DNA from: Alphaproteobacteria bacterium
GTDB lineage: Bacteria; Pseudomonadota; Alphaproteobacteria; Sphingomonadales; Sphingomonadaceae
NCBI GenBank assembly: GCA_019232625.1
Contig: JAFANP010000028.1
Location: 1 to 64,000, forward strand
Reading direction: 5' to 3'
Length of the DNA: 64,000 nucleotides
Part shown: positions 53,921-64,000 of the stretch, piece by piece
Layout: each line of letters begins with the position of its first letter
Position numbering within the stretch: the first letter of the stretch is position 1
The notes under the pieces: model-generated
The model's database searches: none
The model's input: only the letters and a program-made list of their open reading frames with translations
Told to the model about the DNA's origin: nothing
Program-made: the position numbers and the translations under genes

Positions 53921-55060
53921 TTAAGCGGACGGGGTGTCGTTATTCTTCGCCTCCTCGATTCTTTGCGACTTCGCCGCGAACTGCGTCCGCAACACTTCAA
54001 GCGCCTTCTGATAATCCTCCTCGGTAGGCTCAGTCCCGGGGTCTTCCGGTTCCGGAGTAACTGCATAGGAGTCATTAAAGTTCTTTATTAGATTATTATG
54101 CTTGTCTTGGTACCACGCAGGCTTGTCAGTTATCATCACTTCCGTCGGTGACTCTATGAATGGCGGAAAGATCCGCTCCTTGTGCTCCGCAAAGAAAGCG
54201 TCACAGAAATCGTGGATCGCGTCTCTGTCACACGCGTCGGCTTGAGTAAGGCGGTCCTCAAGTGCCGCAGCTGAGTCATTCTCGCTCAGATCGAGCCAGA
54301 AAACAGGATACGCTATGCCTCCCAAGACTCCCTTGAGCACGACCTGCCCATCGTACCTCAGCCTGATCGTATCTATCGGCCCGCCTTTGACAGGGCTTGT
54401 CTGAGAAAGGATATAGGCAAGCTCCAAGCTGACGACGAGCTTTCTGGCGGAAGACAGAGCCGTCAGTCTAAACCCGGTGTCGATTGACGGACCGACGTAA
54501 TCTATAAGAACATCAGACTCCTTCGAGTTAGCGTAGTGCTTGTTCAGAATGACCCCGTTCTCTTTGTAGTAGTCCTCGATGACGGCATCGCCGGAGAAAG
54601 AGTCTCCGCTCAAAACGACTTCTTTATTTCTGAATGGAAATCCAGCCAGCCACGCGGTACTTTTGACCCCAAGGCCTGCGGTGTCGCGATTAAGAAACTT
54701 TCGAATGCCGACCAGCGTCCTCATCCAGCACTGGAGCGTCACCGCCGCCTGCCTGTGATCGGTCAAGAGTTTCGTGAATAAAACCTCATCACCGATTGTT
54801 TTCCAAAGCTCCGGTGGATCGCCGAAGTGGTCGGGAGCGTCGTGTGCTTGCGCCAGGCGCTCCCACTCGGAACGGAAGATCTGTTGGGCCTCGAAATAAA
54901 ATCCCTGAATCGTGGTGAACCACGACGCTTCAACTGAGGGGGTGGTACTGCCGAGGGCCCCGAGCCGGGACTGCTTGAGAGCCGTTGAGCCGATGATATC
55001 CGCGCTTAGAAACAGTCGCAGGCGTGGCCTCAGAAATTCCGGACACTCGTCTGCGCTCAC
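53921..55060 (-). CDS. Class III nucleotide cyclase-like protein in an accessory island
   Basis: 379 residues from a GTG that overlaps the ImmA/IrrE stop by 1 nt. The N-terminal ~230 residues look like a class III cyclase homology domain. LFLSADIIGSTALK carries the first metal Asp (Asp21). WKTIGDEVLF carries Lys87 (the purine-recognition position) and the second metal Asp91. GPSIDTGFRLTALSSARKLVVS matches the 'G..VN.A.RL' segment, with Arg kept and Asn replaced by Asp. The region after ~230 is unfamiliar, and the C-terminal ~60 residues are acidic and helical. No membrane segment. G+C is clearly below the genome average. A cyclic-nucleotide or degenerate nucleotide-binding role is inferred. 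Confidence 0.65.
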   Translation of the reverse strand: MSADECPEFLRPRLRLFLSADIIGSTALKQSRLGALGSTTPSVEASWFTTIQGFYFEAQQIFRSEWERLAQAHDAPDHFGDPPELWKTIGDEVLFTKLLTDHRQAAVTLQCWMRTLVGIRKFLNRDTAGLGVKSTAWLAGFPFRNKEVVLSGDSFSGDAVIEDYYKENGVILNKHYANSKESDVLIDYVGPSIDTGFRLTALSSARKLVVSLELAYILSQTSPVKGGPIDTIRLRYDGQVVLKGVLGGIAYPVFWLDLSENDSAAALEDRLTQADACDRDAIHDFCDAFFAEHKERIFPPFIESPTEVMITDKPAWYQDKHNNLIKNFNDSYAVTPEPEDPGTEPTEEDYQKALEVLRTQFAAKSQRIEEAKNNDTPSA

Positions 55061-55575
55061 TAGATGAGGCCCAAGCCTCGCGCCCTAACCTCCGCAGCTG
55101 ATGATGAAACGCCAAACTCAGTCGCAAGCCTGCCGAGATCGCCGCCTACTGCGTGATAACGTTCGGTGAATTGCTGACTTGGCATCAAAAAAGCCGCGGC
55201 GAACCAGTTCGCCTCCCATTCTATCCGATCAGATCCCCGGCGAAGAGCCATCATTCGACCGTTCTGCGCCGGATCCCAAAGATAATGCAGAACATAATGG
55301 CCCAACTCGTGCGCCAGCGTGAATCTGTCGCGCGCAAGGCCAGTGTGTGCAGGAAGTACTATTTTGAAATTATCTGAGCTTTCGACGAACAAGCTACCGG
55401 AGTGCTCAGGGTCACGCAAAAGGGTGTCTTCTACAGTAACCTTCCCGCCGATCTTTCCAATGAACTCGTGAAGGTCACCCCCAGGATGATAGCCGAATCC
55501 CCGCGCAAATTCCTCCGCTATCGTGGCGACCTGCTTCTTACTCAGATTCGATGGCTGGGCGGCAGCGTATGTCAC
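55060..55575 (-). CDS. ImmA/IrrE family metallopeptidase
   Basis: 171 residues from a GTG. The zinc site is complete: HELGH at 89-93 and the third ligand Glu121 in EANWFAAAFLMP. The C-terminal GRLATEFGVSSSAAEVRARGLGL is the usual helical tail. Family members cleave a partner repressor (ImmR, DdrO) to switch genes on, typically in mobile elements or the DNA-damage response. There is no fused XRE domain and no separate XRE gene nearby, so the substrate is unknown. It is the first gene of a two-gene unit with the cyclase-like protein and shares its lower G+C. Confidence 0.88.
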   Translation of the reverse strand: MTYAAAQPSNLSKKQVATIAEEFARGFGYHPGGDLHEFIGKIGGKVTVEDTLLRDPEHSGSLFVESSDNFKIVLPAHTGLARDRFTLAHELGHYVLHYLWDPAQNGRMMALRRGSDRIEWEANWFAAAFLMPSQQFTERYHAVGGDLGRLATEFGVSSSAAEVRARGLGLI

Positions 55576-55696
55576 GACGTTGAGATCGCTCTTTTGGCCA
55601 CAGCGCGCCCTTTATCAGGCGTCAATTTGAAAGGCAAGGGGATCGTTCCTTCTATGTTCAGGCAGCTGCTTCCTGCGAGAGCGCCGCGACCGGCCT

Positions 55697-55972
55697 TTAC
55701 TCGGCCGCCATCCGTTGTTTGGTGAGCGAGGGCGAACGCCGCTTTCTCGTTTTTCGTGAATCAGCTCCCTCTAACCTGCGAAGATAGCGACCGTATACGA
55801 CCGCGGCTCCTGCGCCACCTGTTCGGGCGTTCTCTCTGCCACAATCTCCCCGGGGTTTGCCGCCGCCCTCCAGACCAAGGTCGAGCATCCAATCTGCCGT
55901 CTTGATGACTTCCCGCATTCGCGTGTGCTCGATGCGAGGCTCCCCCGGAGCCTCGTCCCTTCGGGCACATCA
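55697..55972 (-). pseudogene. Decayed second copy of the uvrA 3' end
   Basis: Across shifted frames this segment encodes VIKTADWMLDLGLEGGG, then GEIVAERTPEQVAQEPRSYT, then YLRRLEG... and a terminal RMAAE. The intact uvrA end reads [44 protein letters not shown]... and EREAAE. At least two frameshifts separate the blocks and the DNA has diverged clearly, so this is an old or foreign copy. It abuts the true uvrA stop codon and ends the low-GC island. Confidence 0.85.
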
Positions 55973-55976
55973 CTGT

Positions 55977-59057
<3,081 letters not shown>

Positions 59058-59067
59058 CAGCCTGATC

Positions 59068-59082
59068 GTTCCAGCTATGTTC
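59068..59082. promoter_or_regulatory. LexA (SOS) box upstream of uvrA
   Basis: GTTC-CAGCTAT-GTTC (GAACN7GAAC on the coding strand) matches the alphaproteobacterial SOS operator exactly and lies 10 nt before the uvrA ATG. It predicts repression by LexA and induction after DNA damage. Confidence 0.88.
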
Positions 59083-59265
59083 CAAGGGTAAAAGGGGACG
59101 CGCGACAGGTCAACGCGGCCGGTGCGAGATGGGTGCCCGAGGGGCGGAAGGCAAGGGCGGAGCGGCTTGAACCGTAATGGAGGAAAGCGGGTTGGGCAGG
59201 CCTCTCCGCAGGGCGTAACGTCGCCGCAGGCGCCGCCCCATGCGACGCGGGGGAGAGGCGAAGCG

Positions 59266-62022
59266 ATGGCGAGCGGGACAGGGAAGGCCGGGCCGGGCGG
59301 GGCGGCCTACACGATGTACCTGGACCAGTCCGCCCATCTCGACTGGGACTGGATCCAGACGTTCGAGGAGAATTTCCAGCACTATCCGGCGCAGGGGAAC
59401 ACGCCGCGGGGAGGGGTCAAGCAGATATTGGACATCGCCCTCGCCAAGCTCGCCGCCGATCCCTCTTATTATTACACGATCTGCGAAATGGGCTTTCTCC
59501 GCCGATATATCGAGGAATATCCGCCGGGCCCGGGCACGCCGGGCGCCGCGGCGACGATCAGGAGCTTCGGCGACCGCTTCCAGGCGCTGGGCGGCGGGAT
59601 CACGTCTCCGGACTGCCAGGTCTGCTCCGGCGAAGGCTTCATCCGCAACTATCTGGTCGGCCGAAGCTGGCTGAAACGGGCGATCGGCCTCGAGGCGAAG
59701 CCCCATTGCTGGCTGCCGGACGATTTCGGCCAGGGCCCGGAACTGCCGGCATTGCTGGCGGCGCTCGGCTTCGCCAGCATGAGCTTCACCCGGCTGCCCA
59801 CCACCCAGCCTTATTGGCAAGGGCCGCAGCCGCTGAAGGACTATCTGCTCGCCAACGGGCTCGACTTCATCTGGACGGCGTCGGACGGCTCCTCCGTCTA
59901 CGCCCATTGGCTGACCGGCTGGTACAGTATCGGCAACGACTTGTGGCAAGCGGTGGACGGCTCGCCCGCTCCCGAGCGCCTACCGGCCGCGATCAACCAC
60001 TTCCTCGCCGACTACCAGCCGACCTCCGGCGCGACGCCGGGCGACTATAGCGGCGCCAGGACCCCCTTCATGTACGTGCCGATCGACGACGATTTCAGCC
60101 TGCCGATCGACGGCCTCGCCCAGGATATAGCCGACTGGAACGGCAACGCTCCCGACGTCGCGCCCGGCGGGCTCGCGGCGACCGGCGTCGAGGTCGTCCA
60201 GGGGACGTTCGACCAGTTCATGACCGGACTGATCGCCGCGAACGAAGCGAACCCGACTCTCGTCCCCTTCTCCTACAACGGCACCACCTCGTATAACGGC
60301 ACGCCCTATTGGACCGGCTATTATGCGAGCCGGCCGGAGCTCAAGATCCTCCATTACCGCTGCGTCCGGGCGCTGACCGCCGCCGAGATATTCGGGCTGC
60401 TGGCGGGAGGGAGCGGCGCGCTGCCGGCGACGTTCTGGAGCGACGTCGAGGCGGCCTGGGACAATTTCGCGCCGAGCACCCATCACGATTATGTCTGCGG
60501 AACGGCAACGGACTGCGTCTACCAAAGCGAGCAGCTTCCGCTCCTCTCCGCGGCGACCAACAGCCTCGGCAACCCGGTGGGCGCCCTGGCGCTGCGGTCG
60601 ATGGCGCTGTCGGCGCTGGCCGCGTCCTGCGCCCCCGGCGGGGGCGTCGTGGTCGCGAGCTCGCTCGGCTTCGCGCGCGGCGGGCTCGCCGAGACCGAAG
60701 CCGCCCCGGTGGGCACCGCCTCCTTCGTCTTCGGCGGCTTCGCCTTTCCGGTCCAGGCCTCGGCCGAGGGCGGGACGCTGGTGTTCGCGGACCCGCTCCC
60801 GCTCGGCTACGGGGTCGGCACCTGGTCCTCAGCCGCGCCTTCCACGAACCTGCCGAACCTCTCCGCCACGCCCAATCCGGACGGGTCGGTGACCCTCGCC
60901 AACGGGGTCCTCGCCGCCACCATCGATCGGAGCGGCAACCTCGCGGCGCTCGCCCAAGCCCCTGGCGGACCGAGCATCGTGGTGCCTCCCGGCCCCGGCG
61001 GCGATCTCGGCTTCTACCGGGACGAGGGCGGTCTCTACCGCTTCGGCAACGAGCAGCCGCCCAAGCAGATGAGCCGGGATCCGGGCGTCGGCGTCAGCTC
61101 GACCAGCTTCGTCATCAGCGAAAGCGGCCCGCTGCGGGTACGCGTGACGGCGACGATCGTCGCCGTCGTCCAGGGCCAGTCCTACACCTACGTCCGCGAA
61201 TATGCGCTGGTGGCGACGGAGCCCTTCCTGCGCGTGACCGTCGCCGGCCGCGCGCCGCGGGGTTATTCGGTGATGGCGATGTTCACGCTCGCCGGCGGGC
61301 CCGTCGCGCTCGACCACGGCACGCCCGGGCATTGGACGTCGGTCCAGCCGGGGACCCTGCCGGGGGGCGCTCCGCTTTGGCCCGGGCCGGTCTTTCGGGC
61401 GACGCACGATTTCGTGCTGCCCCGCGACTCGTCGGGCGATTATCTGGGCGGCGTCTATCATGGCGGCATTCCCGCCTGGGCGATCGACGGCACTTCGGTG
61501 ATCGGCTGCCTGTTGCGCAACACGCCGGGGGAGGACGGCCTCGGCGCCTCGGGCAGCGATGAGGACGCGCACGTGCAAGCCTATGCCCTGCGGGTGCCGT
61601 GGGGGCTGCCGGGCCCGGAGACCGGCGCGCCCCAGCGCGAGGCGCTTTCGTTCAGCACGCCGCTCGAGGCGGCCGCCGTCCCGGGCGCGCAGGGAGGGCA
61701 GGCGAGCAGCGGGGCGCTCCTCTCCCTGCCGGCCGAAACCCCCGCCATCGTCACCGTCGCGAAGCCGGGCACCTACGATCCGTCGAGCCTCATCCTGCGG
61801 CTGCGTCAACCGACGAACGCGCCGCTCAACGTGGCGCTGGTGGTCGGCGGGCCGCAGACCGCCCCCAATCTGCTGACCGCGGCGGAGCAGCCGTGGAACG
61901 GCGAAGGCTCGGTGAGCCGAGGCGCGAGCGGCTTGATCACGGTCGAGATGGCGGGGGCCCTGGCAACGGTCGAGCTGCCCGGCTTCCTGGCCGCCGGCGT
62001 CGGGGAAGCGGAGCCGCGCTAA
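59266..62022 (+). CDS. Glycoside hydrolase family 38-like protein (alpha-mannosidase-type)
   Basis: 918 residues from an ATG with GGGAGAGG upstream. The N-terminal GH38-like domain has the zinc-binding SAHLDWDWI (His24, Asp26) and the nucleophile-region [20 protein letters not shown] (Asp152/Asp153). A middle helical block has [18 protein letters not shown]. The C-terminal half is beta-sandwich (SGNLAALAQ..., [27 protein letters not shown]). Classical GH38 enzymes remove alpha-mannose from glycans. No signal peptide is visible and no sugar gene is nearby, and the sequence diverges from textbook mannosidases, so substrate and location are open. Confidence 0.75.
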   Translation: MASGTGKAGPGGAAYTMYLDQSAHLDWDWIQTFEENFQHYPAQGNTPRGGVKQILDIALAKLAADPSYYYTICEMGFLRRYIEEYPPGPGTPGAAATIRSFGDRFQALGGGITSPDCQVCSGEGFIRNYLVGRSWLKRAIGLEAKPHCWLPDDFGQGPELPALLAALGFASMSFTRLPTTQPYWQGPQPLKDYLLANGLDFIWTASDGSSVYAHWLTGWYSIGNDLWQAVDGSPAPERLPAAINHFLADYQPTSGATPGDYSGARTPFMYVPIDDDFSLPIDGLAQDIADWNGNAPDVAPGGLAATGVEVVQGTFDQFMTGLIAANEANPTLVPFSYNGTTSYNGTPYWTGYYASRPELKILHYRCVRALTAAEIFGLLAGGSGALPATFWSDVEAAWDNFAPSTHHDYVCGTATDCVYQSEQLPLLSAATNSLGNPVGALALRSMALSALAASCAPGGGVVVASSLGFARGGLAETEAAPVGTASFVFGGFAFPVQASAEGGTLVFADPLPLGYGVGTWSSAAPSTNLPNLSATPNPDGSVTLANGVLAATIDRSGNLAALAQAPGGPSIVVPPGPGGDLGFYRDEGGLYRFGNEQPPKQMSRDPGVGVSSTSFVISESGPLRVRVTATIVAVVQGQSYTYVREYALVATEPFLRVTVAGRAPRGYSVMAMFTLAGGPVALDHGTPGHWTSVQPGTLPGGAPLWPGPVFRATHDFVLPRDSSGDYLGGVYHGGIPAWAIDGTSVIGCLLRNTPGEDGLGASGSDEDAHVQAYALRVPWGLPGPETGAPQREALSFSTPLEAAAVPGAQGGQASSGALLSLPAETPAIVTVAKPGTYDPSSLILRLRQPTNAPLNVALVVGGPQTAPNLLTAAEQPWNGEGSVSRGASGLITVEMAGALATVELPGFLAAGVGEAEPR

Positions 62023-62193
62023 GGCGCTCGGCGCGTGGCGGACTTCGAAGCGGGGCGGGACGGTCACCGGCACGCGCCCGCCACAGGGCCAGGCTCCATG
62101 GAAGCCGCGTTTGGCGGAAGGAAAGGCTCTTCCGGGGGCGCTGGACTTTGCGGGCGCGGCCGGTACATCTTCGCGGCGGCGAGGGAGGGGGCC

Positions 62194-63240
62194 ATGGACG
62201 AGAGAAGCGGGCGACGCGTCGCCCATGCCAGGCTCCGACGCTGGGCGGTCGTCGCCGCGGCGGCGCTGGCGCTGGCGGGGTGCGCGGTGGATCCCGCCTT
62301 TCGGAACACGGTGGGGCAGTTCGGGGCCGTCACCAAGGAGGCGGTCGGGCAGCAGAACGACCAGCTGGCGACGATCGCCTCCAACGAGGCCGAGCGGATC
62401 CGGGCCGATCTCGCCGCGAAGCGCGCCATATTGGTGCTCGATCCGCAATGCGCGGCGGTGCTGACCTTGCCGTCGGGCCCCGGCGACGCGGGAGCGCCGA
62501 AGCCCGACTGCAAGCTTCAGGTCCAGGGCGGCCAGCTCGAGCAGGCGCCGACCTTCGAGAATGTCCTCGCGCTCAGCGCCGCCTTGTCGACCTATTCGGA
62601 CGACCTCATCGCCCTGGCGGCCGATCCGTCGGACGACCAGCAGGCCTTCACCACGTCGATGTCCGGCCTGGCCGTCTCGCTGGGCAAGCTGGACGGAGCG
62701 ATCCAGAACGCGACCGGGGCCAAGCCCGCCGACCGCTCGGCGAAGTTCGGCGCCGTCGCCGGCCTGCTCGCCGAGGCGGGAAATCTCTATTTCGCCCACA
62801 AGCGCGACGAGGCCCTGAAGCGGATCATCCTCGCCGCCGATCCGCTCGTCCAGGAAGCGACGGCAATGCTCTCCGGGGTCGGCGCGGGCATCGACCTTTA
62901 CGACCGCACCGCGCTCGGCCGGGCGCTGGTCGCCGCGCAGGATGCGGCCCAGGACACCGCGGCCGATCCGGGCCAGAGCGTCGCCGCGGTGCGGACCGCG
63001 CAGGACAATCTCTTCGCGGCGCTGGCGGCCTATAACGATTACGGCGCCGACCGCCGCCAGTTCGCGGAGATAGGCGCCGCCCACGCCAAGCTCGCCGACG
63101 CCGCCCGGAGCGGCGCTTCGCCGGCCCAGATCCGGGCGGCGATCGAAGCCGTCGTCAGGCTGGCCAGCACCACCGATTCGACGATCAAGGCCCTCAAGGA
63201 CAAGAGCGGGAGCAGCGCCAATGGCAACCCAGGTCAATAG
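62194..63240 (+). CDS. Predicted lipoprotein with long helical region
   Basis: 348 residues from an ATG with GAGGGAGG upstream. The lipobox LALAGC follows a long basic n-region (Cys about residue 32). The mature chain is almost all helical (QFGAVTKEAVGQQNDQLATIASNEAERIRADLAAKRA, ... DNLFAALAAYNDYGADRRQFAEIGAAHAKLADAA), with two Cys near residues 90-110. Its stop lies 20 nt inside the next gene. An envelope-anchored helical protein acting with its partner is likely; no family recognised. Confidence 0.75.
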   Translation: MDERSGRRVAHARLRRWAVVAAAALALAGCAVDPAFRNTVGQFGAVTKEAVGQQNDQLATIASNEAERIRADLAAKRAILVLDPQCAAVLTLPSGPGDAGAPKPDCKLQVQGGQLEQAPTFENVLALSAALSTYSDDLIALAADPSDDQQAFTTSMSGLAVSLGKLDGAIQNATGAKPADRSAKFGAVAGLLAEAGNLYFAHKRDEALKRIILAADPLVQEATAMLSGVGAGIDLYDRTALGRALVAAQDAAQDTAADPGQSVAAVRTAQDNLFAALAAYNDYGADRRQFAEIGAAHAKLADAARSGASPAQIRAAIEAVVRLASTTDSTIKALKDKSGSSANGNPGQ

Positions 63241-63595
63241 CCTCGATGCCTGGACCCAGGCGCGCAACGCGCTCGCCGAGGACCTGACCTCGACCCTGGA
63301 GCTGCTCGCCACCGAGCCGTTCTCGGCCGATCCGGACTCCGATTTCCAGAAGGCCCGGCAGCAGCGCAACCGGATCCTCGACCAGCTGCAGACGCTCGCG
63401 GTGACCGGGATCAAGGAGGTCGACGCGGCGATCGCCGGCGGGACCTTGATCCAGCAGATCGAGGGCCTGGCGCAGGACGCCGAGGACGAGGCCAACCGGC
63501 TCAAGGCGGCGGCGAAGACGGTCGCCAACATCGCCGGCGCCGTCGACAAGGCGGCCGCGGTGGTGACGAAGATCGCCTCCCTCCCGTTCCTGTAG
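63221..63595 (+). CDS. Small helical partner of the lipoprotein
   Basis: 124 residues, overlapping the lipoprotein gene by 20 nt with GGGAG upstream. All-helical by appearance (LAEDLTSTLELLATEPFSADPDSDFQKARQQRNRILDQLQTLA, then LIQQIEGLAQDAEDEANRLKAAAKTVANIAGAVDKAAAVVTKIA). No signal peptide, so cytosolic unless exported. It resembles the helical pattern of the preceding lipoprotein. Function unknown. Confidence 0.72.
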   Translation: MATQVNSLDAWTQARNALAEDLTSTLELLATEPFSADPDSDFQKARQQRNRILDQLQTLAVTGIKEVDAAIAGGTLIQQIEGLAQDAEDEANRLKAAAKTVANIAGAVDKAAAVVTKIASLPFL

Positions 63596-63623
63596 CGGGC
63601 GCGGGCTCCGCCCAAAGGGGGGA

Positions 63624-63821
63624 TCAGCGCAGGCCCGCCAGCGCCTCCCTCAGCGCGTCGGCGGCGCGGCGCATCTCGGCGAGGTTCGCCTCATGCTCCG
63701 CCTCCGCGGCGGCGAGGTCCGCGCCGCAGAACACGCAATCCTCGCGCCCGTCGAGGTTCACGAACCGGCGGCAGCCGCGGCAGAGGCGGAGAGGCACGGG
63801 GATCCGGCCCGTCTCAGCCAT
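63624..63821 (-). CDS. Small zinc-ribbon protein
   Basis: 65 residues. Two CxxC pairs (LCRGCRRFVNLDGREDCVFCGADL) form a zinc ribbon, followed by a helix rich in Ala/Glu/Arg. The ATG overlaps the stop of the upstream gene by 8 nt (ATGGCTGA). Probably a nucleic-acid or protein-binding accessory factor of the upstream gene product. Confidence 0.75.
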   Translation of the reverse strand: MAETGRIPVPLRLCRGCRRFVNLDGREDCVFCGADLAAAEAEHEANLAEMRRAADALREALAGLR

Positions 63822-64000
63822 TGACGGCGATCCGGTCCGGCACCCGCGTCGAGGCGGCGGGGGGCACCGGCTCGACGACGATCTCGAACTCGCCATTGTC
63901 GAACGAGCGGCCGGGGGCGTCCCTGACCTTGACGAGGCGTTCGCGAAGGCCACGCGCGTCCATCTCCAGGGCGCGGTGGTGGCACATCGGGTTGTTGCCG
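63814..64000 (-). CDS. Partial hypothetical protein running off the right edge
   Basis: The last 61 codons are visible (GNNPMCHHRALEMDARGLRERLVKVRDAPGRSFDNGEFEIVVEPVP ... in shorter pieces: a Cys-His-His start and a Val/Pro-rich end). The frame is open at the window edge. It is coupled to the zinc-ribbon gene by an 8-nt overlap. No family recognised from this fragment. Confidence 0.65.
   Translation of the reverse strand, partial: GNNPMCHHRALEMDARGLRERLVKVRDAPGRSFDNGEFEIVVEPVPPAASTRVPDRIAVNG

Noticed and set aside
53921-55575. Direct labelling of the cassette as a Pycsar system
   Set aside because: No effector gene with a TIR or membrane domain lies beside the cyclase-like gene, and the family match is by motif only.

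Overview
The window is about 70% G+C and almost entirely chromosomal-looking. It fits an alphaproteobacterium of the order Sphingomonadales (a Sphingomonas/Sphingosinicella-like organism). The grounds are: a SciP/DUF1153 gene, an alphaproteobacterial SspB, an imuA-imuB-dnaE2 mutagenesis locus with LexA boxes of the GAACN7GAAC type, LytTR and HWE/HisKA_2 signalling proteins, many GTG starts and 1-8 nt gene overlaps, and several families of GC-rich palindromic repeats. No rRNA, tRNA or CRISPR array was recognised.

Layout. 1-2885: C-terminally cut RTX protein on the minus strand. 3.1-8.9 kb: fumC and sspB, a HIT protein, an amino-acid permease, a PfkB sugar/nucleoside kinase and a small lipoprotein. 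8.9-13.4 kb: queG, a NatAB-type ABC exporter, a VOC protein and an isocitrate-lyase/PEP-mutase homologue. 13.4-16.3 kb: methyltransferase, sensor kinase and LytTR regulator. 16.3-23.1 kb: SOS mutasome imuA-imuB ... dnaE2, split by an inverted Phd/PIN toxin-antitoxin pair. 23.1-31.6 kb: sciP, mnmA, an old-yellow-enzyme, permease/Nudix/HWE kinase, PhzF, a cation diffusion facilitator and pdxH. 31.7-35.5 kb: tightly coupled dnaJ-like, yihY, fabI, aroC operon. 35.5-36.6 kb: lower-GC FRG-domain two-gene cassette. 36.8-47 kb: DEAD-box helicase, TonB receptor, GST, OsmC, cupredoxin, two paralogous membrane proteins flanking about 0.7 kb of hairpin-rich non-coding DNA, cold-shock protein and DUF899. 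47-53.3 kb: DUF3597, a subtilase with a small partner, a secreted trypsin-like protease and small secreted proteins. 53.4-55.97 kb: lower-GC island with a class III nucleotide-cyclase-like protein coupled to an ImmA/IrrE peptidase, bounded by a decayed copy of the uvrA 3' end. 56-64 kb: SOS-controlled uvrA, a GH38-like protein, a lipoprotein pair, a zinc-ribbon protein and a partial gene.

Three points stand out. (1) The ImmA/IrrE + cyclase-like cassette beside uvrA looks like an accessory, possibly defence or signalling, module. (2) Palindromic repeats of the intergenic type sit in frame inside dnaE2, imuB and uvrA, all DNA-repair genes, without breaking the reading frame. (3) A stretch of short hairpins with its own intrinsic terminator on the minus strand suggests an undescribed large structured RNA. 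All functional assignments come from reading the sequence; no database search was run.
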